A stretch of DNA of 64,000 nucleotides from Mesodorylaimus sp. YZB2_4 (GCA_030248295.1 JASANH010000085.1:1-64000), one strand, 5' to 3'; positions 11,854 through 24,975 are shown, numbered from the stretch's first letter. Translations and numbers: made by a program. Notes: generated by a model from the letters alone, not told the origin.

Positions 11854-14178
11854 ATGTCGGCTAAGCCGAATGGAAACGGAGAAGCATTTTCGAGAAGGAA
11901 GGTGGATGGTGAAGAGTTTCCAAAAACGTTGGAAGGCTTTGGTTACGGCTTCAACGAGAAAGGTCAGCTGCGTCAGCTAGAAGATCCGGAAGCAGGGTTC
12001 GTGTTCGAAGCAAAACCGGGCGATCGAGCATATAATCAGAAACGATACGAGGCGTTGGGCGAGGTACGTATAATTACCTACCTGCTGTAGCGCAGTTGGT
12101 TTTTTGCACGGGGTAAAGTGACCTAATCGAAACGCCTCGATTCCGCATCGAATCCGATATCTCACTGCTTTTGGTGAGGCCTTTCGGTTAGCACAAGTAC
12201 TGTAGGGGAGTATATGTACTTCAGGTAATTATTGCCGCAGGTATATACAAAAGGCTAGTTCTCTTAGTTGGGGTAAAATCTAGCAAAGTTCTAGCTGTCA
12301 TAGAAGGAAACAACGCCGTCTCTGTCTTGTTCTGTGGCTAACGAAGACGATGTTTAGCAAACATTTTTAAAAAACCTGAAGTTCGAAATTTGAAGTTTGA
12401 GTTTGAAGTCGTAGCGTTGAAGTCTTTCTTGCAAAAGTGTGAATCACGTTACGGACTAGAAGGACTAGATCCCTCTAAACCTTTCGGATACTCTGAATTA
12501 GGCCCGAAGTACGAAGTAGCCCTGGAACCGGAACGAATGCGCCGTTTTTTTAAAATTCTGCTGCCAAGCGTGAGCTGCGGTTCAATCAAAATTTAGTGCC
12601 GTTTTCGCCTCCTAGGGGTTAGTGTCAGATAAAATCGAAAATATGTCGCTCTCTTGTTTACCATTGGACCGGATGCTCCATATTTAGGCACTTTACCCTG
12701 TAATCTAGCATATATACTGTACATACGATCAGGGTCACTTTGTTCGCCTTTTTAAACGTCTTTAGTTCAAGCCCCATAATTCGAGTACAGCACGTTTTTT
12801 ATTTAGGTTATAACCGAAGAAATTTATAAGCTGTTGGAAACTAAAACTAATTTGAAGAAAGTATTTATTCCGGTAAGTATCGCCGCAGAATTCGATTTGA
12901 GACGCGTTAGAATTGGTTTTTGTTTAAGGTCGATGCGTCCCCACATGAACCACGAGGATTCTTTTTCGCCTCAGACGACGCATTCACCAATGAACGATTG
13001 TTAATTTTGATTCATGGAAGCGGTGTTGTTCGAGCTGGGCAATGGGCTAGAAGGTAAGCTACTTCGAACGTGTGGATGTTTAAAACGAGCGTGCTTTGTT
13101 TCAGACTTCTCATTAATGAAGATATCGATTCGGGCAGCCAAATTCCATACATTAAATACGCTTTAGAAATGGGTTTCGGCGTGGTGGTGCTAAACACAAA
13201 CCAGAACCGTGCATCTAAGCCTGATGGCGAAGAGGGGCTAATTCGGGTAGGCTGGCCTTTTCATGTAAGCAATAGTATCTCATGCATATTCGCTTCAGGG
13301 CAGCGAAGAACCGATATCTCACGCGTTATACGTTTGGGACAATTTTATTCGCAACGCTGTTGCTAGTCAGATTGCAATTGTGGCTCACAGTGCGGGTGGA
13401 TATGTTACAGTCAACTTGGTATGGACTTTCCCTTTTTGTGTTTTTACTGCGATTTATCCGTTTCTTATTTAGGCTCACGAACGCTGCGATGAATTCATCG
13501 AAAAAGTATTTGCTGTTGCTTTTACCGATTCGGTCCATTCGGCGAAGGAAAAGTCGTCGTCGTGGGGGCACATGGTCGAGGTACCGTAGGCATGCACCGG
13601 CTATCTTCTGTCTGCAGTAAAATCTGAAGCAAATCATGTTTTAGGTTGCTCGAAATTGGGTCACTAGCAACGCAGAGTTAGGAAAGCCAGAGAAGAGACG
13701 GCTGAACGACGTCGATCGTGTTTCGGCTGGTAAGCGGGAAGTAAAATGGAACGGACTGATCGTGATACCTAGCTAGCAGATCGTAAAGATTGATGATGTT
13801 GTCATCCGAACGTCATTAGGATAATTAACAGGATATATTCTCGTTATGAGACTCCCCTCTATCTCAGAAGGGTCCCATGTCTTCCAGTGCTTCTCATTTT
13901 TAGGCACCTTATCGCACGAAAAGACGTCATCGTCCGCTTTTAGCGATATCAAGCAGTTCATTAAGAAAAGGTATGAATTCGTGTCCGCTAAGAACCCCGC
14001 AGTCCAAGTAGCTAATGAGGAGTCGAAGGTGAGCGAGAACGCTGTGGAATCGAATGCCGACGACTCCATTCCTGCACCGAATGGAATGAGCGGTGAATCG
14101 AATACACCAAAAGCGGAACACGAGGTCAGTGTTGGTTCGCCCGAAGAGAAAGCCCAGGCTCAGAAAACTGAGCTCTAA
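11854..14178 (+). CDS. FAM172A: FAM172A/ARB2A (Arb2-domain alpha/beta-hydrolase-like protein)
   Basis: Homologue of FAM172A, linked to co-transcriptional regulation and Argonaute/heterochromatin functions and related to yeast Arb2. Eight exons join in phase. Matches include [110 protein letters not shown] and [16 protein letters not shown]. The nucleophile-elbow serine is present (HSAGG; HSYGG in human). The C-terminus ends KTEL, similar to an ER-retrieval signal. The start at 11854 is preferred over an in-frame ATG at 11782 because a CTAAACCAG acceptor sits just before it. It follows SLC25A32 on the same strand, but I see no clear poly(A) signal between them. Confidence 0.92.
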
Positions 14179-14864
14179 TTGATTTTAATTGGTTTTGTAT
14201 CTTTTTCTAATTGGCGGCATGTTATACCATTTGATAGACTGCACTACGGTTCGCTTCTCGCAGCGATATGTGTGATAATGCTGTATGTTCTCTTTTCCAC
14301 TGTTTCTGGACATTTGAATTGGTTTTTTGCGGGTTTGAAATACGTGTTTAATTGACGCGGGGTGGGAATGTTGGAAAACAAGTGGAAAGGGCTAACTACT
14401 GTTTGTAAATAACTAATGACACTTGAATTTACCGCCGAAAAACGTTCTGGCTGTATCTTACACTTTTAAAGCAGGAACAAGAGTAGTCAGTCGACAGAAG
14501 GAATGCAGCTTTGCAAGAATAGCCGCAAAGTTGCCTCTCGGTCGAAGGCAGGCTGTGCGGCAGGACGCTCGGGACACTCGCGGTCTGGCATCATACTGAC
14601 GTGAGCGGCAGCACTGCGACTGTTCATGCGGAGCAATATTTGAAACGTGCTTTGATTTTGCGCTTTACAATTCCTCCGCCCGAGTTACTATTCTTATTCC
14701 TGCCTCTCACGCCAGTCCTGCTGATGCAGACTGTGGGATATTGGCCGGCACGTTCAGTTTTTTGCACCGTGATAGTCGCTGTTATGGGTGGCAGTAATCA
14801 AGTGTGTCAATGTGACATTCTTATCAATGCACCGATCTGATGAGCACATGACACTGGATGCTGT
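14179..14864. other. Convergent intergenic stretch, no gene seen
   Basis: Region between the stops of FAM172A (+) and the dopamine-type receptor (-). It holds the two 3' ends. Short open frames lack splice or family support. Confidence 0.6.
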
Positions 14865-17638
14865 TCATGAACCGTTCACAATCCATCGACTGTCACGGCG
14901 TGTTCTCGAAGGCCAACTCAGCAGTCGCTTGTAGGTAGCTCGGAAGTGTTCGTTGACCAGCCCATAGACGATTGGGTTGAACCCGCTGTTGGCATAACCG
15001 AGCCACGTGGTCAGGAAGAACAGCTCGCCCGACAGCCAGTCGCAATCGGTGACCAAGTCGGTGATGCTCAGACAGATTCCACGCATAATGTTGAAAGTGA
15101 AAAAGGGCAGCCAGGAGATGATGAAGACACCTGCGACATAGAGTGGCATTAGAAAATGCAAACGGGACGAGAGAAGCATAGAAGCCTTGCAACACAGCGC
15201 TGAGCAGAGGGGAAGACATTGTGGGAGGGCGATGAGGGCTGGAGGCAAATTATGTTGACAAGGTCGGGCTACTCGCCTTGAGGGCATAGGATGGGGTTGG
15301 GCGTGCCAGGTACAGGGGATAACAAGATGGAGACTGGGTGAGGCCCACGCAAGTACGCAGAGGGTACATCAGGCCACATTGCGTTGCACAGCGCTGGTGA
15401 CGACTTCTTAGGTTCTCTCCGACATACCGCAGGTACCTAAGATCAAAGCCACCAGTTTGGTAGCCTTCTTTTCCTTGGCCATGGCTTGTTTTTCAGTCTT
15501 CCTTTGCAAACCGGTCGTCAATCGACTGGCCAACTTCCTGAGCGTGCTGCCAGCTCGAGCGATCTTAGCCACTGGCAAATTAAAATGGTCTGGTCGTGCG
15601 TCGTCGAGGCTCTGTTTGCGCTGGCCATCATTTTCTGCGGGCTCTTCATTCCACGCATTGGGGTCGAACTGATTGACTATCAGGTGCGACCGGGACGAGC
15701 TGGCACGCAGCTTGTCCAAGTACCGACGTGAACCAGAACACAGCAACTTGTTTTTGGCCGTGTCCAGGGCGGATAGGGATCCGGCTGCTGAATGGCTCAG
15801 GCAGTCTTGACTGGAGTGTAACCACAAGGAGAAACGTCGAGTGGCCACCACGCAAGGACGGCGGACCATGGCCGACAAGGATCGTGTGGCACTGAGCGAG
15901 GGTTTGACAGAAGACGAGCTTGGTAGCAGTCGAACTTGTTCTTCCTCGTCTTCGTCGAGTTCCCGTCGCAATCGATGAGCACACTCTTCGTGATGCAGGT
16001 GGGGCCGCAATGATAAGCGTATATCCGCTGGCCCCTCATCGATCTCTGGGTTCGGATCACCCTCCTGAAACCAACCTTGTTAGCGCCTTGCAAGCACCAT
16101 GACGCGCAAGTCGTGTGACACCTGACGCGCCCAACAGACATGCACAAGTCAACATGCCCCGTGAAAGCTACCACTCAAACTAATTAATATAAAAGAACTG
16201 GTTTTGTGTCCAATTTGCATTTCAAGGCTTGCCTTTCCAGATTATTTATTCAATTCTGTCTCTGAGCCTAGTCCCGCTAAAATATGTATTTTTAAAGTCT
16301 TTTTTCTTCGCCCCAAATCCCTTTTCACTTATTGCCTATGAAAGCGGTATTTACCTTAGAAAGAAGGGCGACATCGACTGTTAATTTCCTCGTTTCCTTG
16401 CTCAAAAAACACTTCTTCCTTTGCTTATCCGAATTAGTAGGCAATTCTTGACAAGTCATCACTTGGGATGGGTCAGTTAAAGCCGGACATGTTTTCGACC
16501 TGTTCATCGTGGACTTCCCGTTTGCGGAGGCGGGGGACGAAGCACAAACGCAAGGGCGAGCAGGAATGAGATTATTGGGCGGAATAGATTTCTGAGCGTC
16601 GAATTCGGGAACTCGAGAGTCAGTATTTTGTTGACTTCCATCTTTGGACGTGTGCAAAGAGAGGGTCGAATTCTTGTCAGTGCTGTCCGTGTCGTTATTA
16701 TTATTGTGACTGTTGGGTGGTGGTTGAGCGTAACTCACTTCCTGTACCACGACCAAAGGCAGGTGGAAAGGGGCTCCAGTTTCCGACCCACACACGGCGC
16801 CACTGGCTTGGAGCATTGTGCGTATGCCCTTGTGACGATTCAGTTTTCGAAATATCTTCACATACATTATTGTCAAAACGCTGGCCGGAATATAGAATGA
16901 GAGCAATGATGAATAGAGCATGTATTCCGGGTTCTCCAACCAGCATGATTCCACATTTAAAATCGATTTGCCCATTACAACCGGTATCGACAAGGAGGCG
17001 CTGTAAACGATTTGTGTGACCAGGTATAAGGCACCCGAATCCATCTTATTTTGTTACCTGACTAACCAAACTAAAATAATTGGAAAGACAACTGAAGCAC
17101 GCCTTGCGTATCGTTGATACTCGTGAGGCCACATGACAGCTAGGTACCTGCAATGAAAGTGGTCATACGTGGGCACAGGCCGAGATGTGGCTGCCTACCT
17201 GTCGCCACTGATCAGCACCAAATGAAGGATAGAAGCAGTACTGCCAGCAACATCGAATGCAGTGTAAAATCTGCACAAGGTCACGCCCAAATCCCAGTGA
17301 TCACCATTGACCTGAAAAGGGAGTGCAGTGACGTCCTAGCATGCTCCTAGTGACCTTGACAAGACCGACGGGACCCCTGACGGACTCCTCACCTTGACAT
17401 AGACAGCGAATGGCATGGGTATAAGCCCGACTAGTAAATCAGCAAAAGCCAATGCAGCCGTATATCGATTCGTAATCGATGCTTTCAACTTTTTGTCCAA
17501 TAGGACAGCTAATATCATAAGTCCATTGCCAAATACGGTGATTAGTGGAACGCATAGGAGGACAATGTAGCCGTACGAGGTACTTGGGACAGTTGGTACA
17601 TGAATCGCGTGAGACACGTTCGGCGTAGACATCTTCAA
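14865..17638 (-). CDS. D2-like dopamine receptor (class A amine GPCR)
   Basis: Seven-helix receptor for a biogenic amine, probably dopamine, at the plasma membrane. Six exons join in phase. TM1-2: IVLLCVPLITVFGNGLMILAV and ALAFADLLVGLIPMPFAVYV. TM3: WDLGVTLCRFYTAFDVAG with the amine-binding aspartate, then TASILHLVLISGDRYLAVMW (DRY). TM4: VVFPIILVWLVSASLSIPVV. TM5: MLYSSLLSFYIPASVLTIMY with the SSxxS catechol-binding serines. A very long third loop (about 400 residues, exons near 17,003-16,357 and 16,067-15,433), a D2-class and Gi/o-type trait. TM6: KKATKLVALILGVFIISWLP. TM7: FFLTTWLGYANSGFNPIVYG. The start is the ATG at 17638 or 17632, followed by an NVS glycosylation site. The TM3-4 intron at about 17,003-17,057 is only about 55 nt. 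In the usual CWxP site a serine replaces cysteine. Confidence 0.88.
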
Positions 17639-20285
17639 GGCGGTAGTAGTTCCTCGCAGCCTCGCGTACTGGTGATGGCATTAAATAGTGACGATGCGGG
17701 ATGATCACAGAGGCTAGACCGTCTGAAAGGTCAGTCGAGGCAGGTGTCTGTGATAGACACACGCAGATAGATTATGGCAGACCTTTCAAGCTCACCATGA
17801 ATGCCCCACACAAAGCACGAGTTGTCCTTGATCGTAGTGGCACACGCAATTAGGCAAGGGGATTAGGTACGCGATATGAGCACAGCCCGAGGACAGGAAC
17901 TTGTTCAAGAATGCTTTTAAGATAGTCTGCATTTATGTCGAGGACAATGGTCGAGCTCGCAAGCCCTGATATTTCCGATCTTATGCCCGTGGAAGATTTG
18001 TGTCCACTCTGGCATTGGACTCGATGTGACGTGGGTAGGAGGAGAGCAGTTCGGCTCGTTTCATCATAGTAAAAATGGTCAAACGCGGTTTCCAATCGAT
18101 CAGGTTGGTCCAGGGTGCCGAGAGAATTCATGTCATTTTTCGAACCTTTCCGCTTTTTGCTGACAGGGGGACATAAGAAAGAAAGGGAGACAGGTGAAAC
18201 CAGCCTCATGCCCATAGCTAAGCCTGGGCGTAGAAGGTCCGACCAAAGTAAACGACCAAGTTCAATTATTAAAGACTCGTCACGAAGAAACAAGACCATT
18301 CATGGAAATGCGCAAATGGAGCCCCCCCCCCCCCCCAAGGAACGCCCCCAATCTTGCTTATTTTAGGATTACTTAAGTTTTTGATTGAGCACTGCAGTCA
18401 CTTGTACACTGACTTGTTGAGGCAAATAAAGTAGACTCTCGAAAAAGAAAACATGGTCTGGCCTAATCTGGACTTTGTAGACCAATATCAAATTACAGTG
18501 TGCAAATCGGCAGGCGTCCCAAAAGGATAGGCACAATAAATGCCCGACTTAAAGAGTTCAAACGTGCCAAATGGCGATGAAAGCATTTTTTCATTAAACG
18601 TAGGTTTCACTCTAAGAAATAGAAGAATACAGGAAATTGGATGGGGCCTAGGCCGAGTCACTGAAACCGATTCATGTACTTCTTGACATTTTGAGAGCAG
18701 CCTCGTCAGGGAGCCCCGAGGCGAGGCTCCTTTTCGTTCGCCCTTCTTCAACCATCCAATCAACCTCGTACCAGCCAAGCGAAAAAATGGTGGCTAGTTG
18801 TCAAACTTAATTTCAGCCCCAACTTCATCGATTCTTGCTTGGTCTCCCTTTTTAGAACAGTTCCAAGAGAGAGTGGATACTTTTTGTGACGAGAGCATCA
18901 GTTTCGCTCGCCTTGACAAAAGCTAAACCATATAGGACCTCACAAACAAAAAGAGGAAATCGCATGGGCCCCTAGCAACCTCCTAAACTTCCCCCAAGTT
19001 TTATTCTACAGCCGATTAAAGCTGTCAGACAAAGCAACTTCCTTGGTCTTCAAGTCTAGATTACATTTCTGGAAACCGACCGCAGGTCAAGTCTAATGGT
19101 GCCCAAGTTATGAACCGAAATCTAATTTTCAGACGTGGTTGCAAAAGTCGATGAGCACACGTCTAAAAAGCTAACTTCACCCTGAGTCTCCCTCAAAATG
19201 GGGACTTGGAGAAGGGTTTGTAATTTCTTGCCGTGTTTCAAAGTATGGTTACCCTGTGGCAAATGTAATTGCATTTCCTCCCAGAGACATCACCTAGAGC
19301 CGGAAGATCGCGTTCGAGAAAAACAGTGTGTGTGATCACAACAAGCAAGGAACTGACGGACTCTTCAATGAGAACTCAAGCGATAAATCATAGGGAAGCA
19401 CGTCAGGCGCACTCCCCTTAATTTTTATTTTTAGAGTCGGCTTCGTGCAGATGGTGTGCACTGGCAATTAAAAGGAGTATGACGATCCGTCTAAACCTAT
19501 CACCAACTACTGTAGTACCTACGTGATAAACATTGATACCCGCAGGAGATAAGCACCACCATATCGATGAGGACCCCGTTTTTATGCTAATAACGCGCGC
19601 CATACTCAGGGGACATCATGTGATTGTGATCAGCTGATCAGTTGACGTTCTGAAAAGGCTTTTCTATTATAATTTACTTTTCTCCCTAGCGTCACCTGGC
19701 AAGCTAGGTCAGGCGCAGATCAGCACTCAATCCAGCTGGCTTGTTTTCCTGAAATCAATCACGAAACGTGCTTTTTGGTAGACGTCGGCTGGTGTGGCGC
19801 CTCGAGCTGCTACCTGCCACGAATTCAAGAGGTTACAGAGACAGAGACTGCATCCATTAAGTGATGTCATATGGCATCGAGCACGCTGCCCGGTCTGGTG
19901 GGCAGTGTTCAGAGTGGCACTGCGAGGCTCCGAGTGAGGTGAGAGAGAGGACAACATATCTATTTACAGTAGATCTATTATTCTCACTTAACCTTCGACT
20001 TCTCGCAGCCGAAATGAGAATAAGTGCATCGGACTGCATCTGTTGTCCTTTCACGTCACAAAAAGCCTCGGTGACTGCTGGGTGCACCCATGCTCCTCGC
20101 AACTGATATGGCCGTGGAGTCCAAAGCTTCCGTCCAGCACCCAGTCCCACACAGACTTCAGGCACAGAATAGGCACCCACAGTACACCCTGTAACAAGGC
20201 CCTTTACTGGAATAAGTGCAAACTAAGTATTCTTACATGGCATTAACTATGCACAGGGGCGCACACCACAGAGAACTTGGATCGC
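17639..20285. other. Intergenic stretch upstream of the receptor, no gene supported
   Basis: Holds a poly-C run at about 18319-18336 and scattered short open frames (for example minus-strand 17850-18299, about 149 codons) without splice, signal or family support. Probably receptor promoter and 5' UTR plus the 3' flank of the ZP gene. Confidence 0.5.
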
Positions 20286-23200
20286 TCAAGGATGGAAGGG
20301 CAAATGCTTCCTCATATTTTTCACATTCCAATAAACGGCCACGGCAGCCATCGATGTGATCATAAGTGTTATGACGACGGAGACTGCCAGGGCGATCTCG
20401 TAGCCAGGCACACAATGAGTGGCAGGTTGATCTTCAGGGTACTTGGAATTGGTTAGGTAATCGACATCTCTCTGTTTTAAGTAAGACCCGTCATCTAGCT
20501 TTTGAGCTTCAGGATGGCCTGAAAAGACAAGTCTAGGTAGGCAGCATCCAGACAAGCTACAGAGTGGGGGTATGTAGGCGTGAGATTAGAGGCCCCCGCA
20601 GAAAGATACTATGTAGAGCATGCCAAATGGCGCACACAGGCCTTCCGTGGCCCCGATGTGGATAGGTTGAACCTAGGTTGATCTTCAGGTGCATCTGATC
20701 TCTTTGTCATTTGCGGCCTTAGGCGGGCCTGGCTTCACCATCGGGCGCATGTGCATCCGTTTTTTAGGCTTGTCCCCGTCAGTGAGCCCTTCGGAGTTCA
20801 AATCAATATGCATCGCTCTCAACACAAGCACGTTAAGTCCTACCCAACTGATTGTGCTTCAGCTCTTGATCCAGATCCATGACAGTAAATTCGTTCGATA
20901 TGACATCCCAGACGTAATTGTCCATTCGTTTGGGGCGATCGTAGGCTGTGCGACGGAGTCTGAAACTGATGTCCTTTCTTCTTAATCCAGGCACGATGAC
21001 TCTGCTTACCTCTTGGTCGCATTGCTCCCACTGCCTTCCAGCGTCTCGTTGGTATGATTAGCACCGAGGAGGATCATCATGGGGCCGGGTGTTGGGAAGA
21101 CTTGAGTGGTGTTGGCCGACGTTTCATTCTCATACAGCTCTGTCTCATTGACTGTGACGTTGACCGGCAGCAATGTGCCGTTGGGATGAACAGCGGCATT
21201 AGTGGCATTGAAAGCTGCAGTTGCCACTGTATGGTTGGTAAAATTGTGGAACAGCGACTCGTTCGTTAGCGAAGAGGTGGTGCTCAGGTTGGCTGCAAGT
21301 TCTGACGAGGGTGATGTGGCGTTGAAGCTGGATGCTGATGTCAGGTTTAGTTCAAGAGGTGAAGTGAGGTTAGACGTAAGTAAGGGTGGGAACGAGGTCA
21401 GATTCGATGGTGGTCGCACATCACTCGCAGAAACAGGTCTTGTTGTTTGATTGGGTGCCAGGTATCCCTCACTGGTTACATTGGCTAAGCCAGGTCCGAC
21501 TGTGGCTGCTAACGCGCCGTTGCAAGTGGGTGGCTACAATGGAGAAACATGACTGGAATGGAGACGAGGAAGCACAAAATCTTACACTCGTTTCCTGGCA
21601 AGCCGTGTCGGAGGAGTCGCACATTTGTATTTGGCATTGAAAAAGGACTGTCGGTCGGTCAGCGTACTTGAACACGTGAGCCTCGGTATAGACCATGGTG
21701 AAGTCAGGACCGACGTAAGTCGGCGTCTGGATAACATAGCGATCCAGAGCGCAACTGCAAAAAGCGTTGATTGGCTTTTCTCAGACAGCCTCTCGTCAGA
21801 CACGTCATACCCTCTGTTATCAATGGTAGCCACCTTATTTCCACCTCCATCATCGACGTAGCAGTCCTTGACCAAAATGCGCATGCCAGCTAAAACGTAT
21901 GCAGCATTATGGCAAGTCTGAAAACCTACTCGGTTCATTCTCTGACCAGTTTCACATTTCCAAACGTGATACACTGGTTCGCCAATGATAGCGTATCGTA
22001 AAGGAGGGCCGTCCAGTGCTCCTCGTCGGACCTCGTACTGACACTGAATCGAGCCCGCTGTCTGAGAGAGTGTTTCTGTTGTGGGGATCATGCTAGAAAG
22101 GGGTGCGTCATGCAACGAGAGGCTCGGGCTCAACAAATTTTTGAGCCAACTTGCCTGACTTCGATGCTGGGCGCGGTGAACGTATCATTCAACTGAGCGA
22201 ACACACTGAAAGCAAATCGGACCATGTAGAGTGTCATGAACGCACTCTACGACCTTGAAGGTTAACATCTGACCTCACTTCTGCCTGAGCAGTCCTAACC
22301 TGCAACAGCACCTTCCATACGTCTTAAAGGAGTCATCATCCGGTCACTTACCAATGAACGCGATAGGCCCTGTCCACCTTAGTCTCGAAAATGTGATGGA
22401 AAGATATCTAAACCAAGCTAACTGCGGTCCAGCCATGATAGCCATTGCGCGAAATGCTTACCACGATCGTAGCTGTATATTCGAAGGCACCTCCCTGAAG
22501 ATACCAAAGTAGTACTGTACAGACCTGTGCAATTACAGAAGGCAGGTATGGCGTACCACATGGTAAGACAGGCCTACTGTGCTGCACATATGCATACATG
22601 CAGGTGTATTAATTTTGTGGGAAATTAGCTGCAGCACCTTTCAGCCTGTCTACCTTCAGGCATCCCTACCCCCTCTCTGAGGTATCAAAGCAAGATCTTA
22701 CTGGAATCCGAAGACGTCGAACATTGCAGGCCATCAATGGCACCGATATCTCTATGTCTGTGGACGCTTTCTGAGTGTAGTTAACAGCGCAGTCTGGATT
22801 CGACGACTCGCCTTTGACATACATCCGGCCAGTGAATGGATTCCTGGTACTGGCTATTAAGACTACAGATTGAGCATCGCATACAATTTCTGGTCCAGCT
22901 GCAGTAAGAACAGAGCCTGCTAAAGGTTTTATCACGCTTTTATCATGTAACCAAGCCAGGCAGGTCTAGGAGAGACTGTGGGTGGGCGACCGAAGTGGAT
23001 GGGACAGACACTCTATCTGGAGCAATTGGCGAGTCTAAAAGACTACACCTGCCACTGAAACATAACCTGCAGGGTTGACGCTTCCCAGCCAGAGATCAAC
23101 AATTCTCACCATGACCCACTCACCAGGCACGAGGGCTACAACACCAGATCGCACAATTGCGAGTATCATCATCGCTATGTCTGGTAGCGTCTGGCTGAGC

Positions 23201-23324
23201 AGACTGTACCTACTTGCCAACCCCAGGCACCCAAAAATATCCGCTTACCCGAGATTCCATTATCAATAGCGACTGAATATGTTTGCACTATGACCAACGC
23301 CAACACACCTGCAACCACACTCAT
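20286..23324 (-). CDS. Cuticlin-like ZP-domain transmembrane protein
   Basis: Extracellular matrix or cuticle protein. Exon 1 (23324-23249) is a signal peptide (MSVVAGVLALVIVQTYSVA). Exon 2 (22898-22702) starts the ZP-N part: AGPEIVCDAQSVVLIAS, NPFTGRMYVKGESSNPDC, ISVPLMACNVRRLRIP. Then come GGAFEYTATIV, ISFHHIFETKVDRAYRVHC, AQLNDTFTAPSIEVSMIPTT, GPPLRYAIIGEPVYHVWKC, AGMRILVKDCYVDDGGGNKV and CALDRYVIQTPTYVGPDFTM, YTEAHVFKYADRPTVLFQCQ. These match the nematode cuticlin order closely. After ZP-C is a long Asn/Ser/Thr-rich stretch (21419-21010) with at least fifteen N-glycosylation sites. A furin-like RLRR site, one helix (ALAVSVVITLMITSMAAVAV) and a short tail YWNVKNMRKHLP end the protein. All phases agree. 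One intron uses a GC donor (22149-22154). Confidence 0.88.
22955..23165 (+). repeat. Dispersed repeat family A, copy in ZP intron 1
   Basis: Shares ordered words with 29023-29210 and, inverted, with 31370-31565: GGCAGG, TAGGAG, GACCGAAGT, GGGACAG, GAGCAA, GTTGACG, TCCCAGCCAG, ACTC, CAGGCACGAGGG. No coding sense. Confidence 0.6.
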
Positions 23325-24560
23325 ATAGTACTTCTATCAGTCTACCTAAAACTGAACAAACCATACAATAACGCAACCAAAATGACCTCATCGTCGCATC
23401 GACCTGAGATCAACAATTTCATCAGCTCCTCCGCAACTTTGTTCGCAAGATGTCTCCTCCAAGACCACCACAGAGCAAGTTTCAAGTACCCTCTTCTGAA
23501 CTCGACCCTGTCCGAGCTCTTTATATGTTATGGGAGGGCTTTGGTCGAAGGAAGTTGGCTGTATCGAGGTTACCACGCCTGTATCTATTACGACATGTCA
23601 ACTCAAAGAAAACGGTTAATCAAGCGAAAAGCAATTGGTCAACATGTTTTCTAGAAATAGGCATTCATCCGCGTCAGGTCAACAGATTCGACTGTCCTAC
23701 GAGTCACAAAATTTCTGTCGATTGAGCACGTCCGAGCCGACGAGGGTGAGCGACCCGCAAAACGGCTACTTTTGGAAAAAAAGTCCTATCTTAGATGATC
23801 GATGGTCATAGGAAAGGCATAATGCATTTTCGATCAAGTTCTCACACGAAGCAGTGCGGAAAGACATGGTTCAACGAGTGGGCACCCAATAAGTCCAAAA
23901 TTGGAAATGAAGAAATCCAGTCAGCGCCTGATTTTTAGTGCAATTTAGAAAATTATAAAATCGTGAGCAATTGAGGAAAATTTGAACGTTTTCAGGGGTT
24001 TATTGAACAAACAGGTCCCCTTCTGCTCAAGCGCCTTCGTGTGTGCTCTGTACTAGAAGGCTTTTTGCGGATCTGGCTGGTGACAGGGCCACCCGCTGTT
24101 ACTGATTGAGTCAAGACGAATTTCGAAGGACATGCTGCTTGAGTAAAGTGCAGTGCTTTGAGTATTTATTTCATGTGTAGAAGCATGGTTTTTGAAAAAC
24201 CGTTAAATTAGACAAAAATTAAAATTTGTCAGTACATGTGTTTTGATTGTGACTATCCGTATTATTGTTATAGGCATGTTTGGACTGTGGGGAAGGTTGT
24301 GTATTTGGCTGCCCACTTGCCGCCTTTTACACGGAGCAGTGAATTGGCTTGCCTTCGTTGGTCGGTTGACACTCTCTCTCCAGCTTAGGAAAACCCCGTA
24401 GGGTTGAGGACTCTCCGACCAGGGGGCCTTCCTAGAGTGGTTTTGAGACCAACCCCCCCCCCCTTTACAGCACCTTCCCCAATGTACTGCCATGCATTAT
24501 GGTGACCCCAAGCCGACTATGGGACTTCTAGCTAATGCAGAACAGAGGAGTGTATCAAGA
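23325..24560. other. Intergenic stretch, no gene seen
   Basis: Upstream of the ZP gene, so its promoter should lie near 23325-23700. A C-run sits at about 24455-24466. Words such as TTGGTCGGTTGACACTCTCTC near 24360 recur near 57480, hinting at another old repeat. No supported coding region. Confidence 0.5.
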
Positions 24561-24599
24561 AAGAGAAAAAAGATGCCGCTGTGGTGCATCGGTTCGGCA

Positions 24600-24975
24600 T
24601 ATTGCCTCAGTTCGCTCCGTATTGCTTGAGAGCAAGTGGCTGGACTCGTCCCGGGTTCGATCCCCGGTGATGGAGAACGGTTTGCGAACCGTAAACCCTC
24701 GCTGACCTTGCACGCCAGGCCGTGGGTGACTCAAGCGGTACCGCCGAGGTGCTCCGAGTGGAGAGACGGACGCCAAAACGAGGAGACAGTCTCGGCTGTC
24801 GAACATCGACAGGGTTCAAAACCCGCCGTGGTCACCTCACGACTTCGCTTATCATATCATGACTGCTGGCCGGCTATAAGCAAGACGGGTTGGAAGTCCC
24901 GCAGGGAACTAAGGCGGCGCGGCGCTCAACCCACAAAAATTTATGTGAAAAAAAAAAGAAAGAGAAGAAACGAGC
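24600..24975 (+). repeat. SINE-like element with B boxes and an A-rich 3' end
   Basis: CCCGGGTTCGATCCCCGG at about 24648 is a strong B-box match; a second, CAGGGTTCAAAACCCGCC, lies near 24810. The unit ends in AAAAAAAAAAGAAAGAG near 24950. This layout suggests a retroposed tRNA-related or non-LTR tail sequence. An A box is unclear. Confidence 0.4.

Noticed and set aside
17850..18299. 149-codon minus-strand open frame upstream of the receptor
   Set aside because: No signal peptide, family match or good splice link to the receptor; treated as noncoding.
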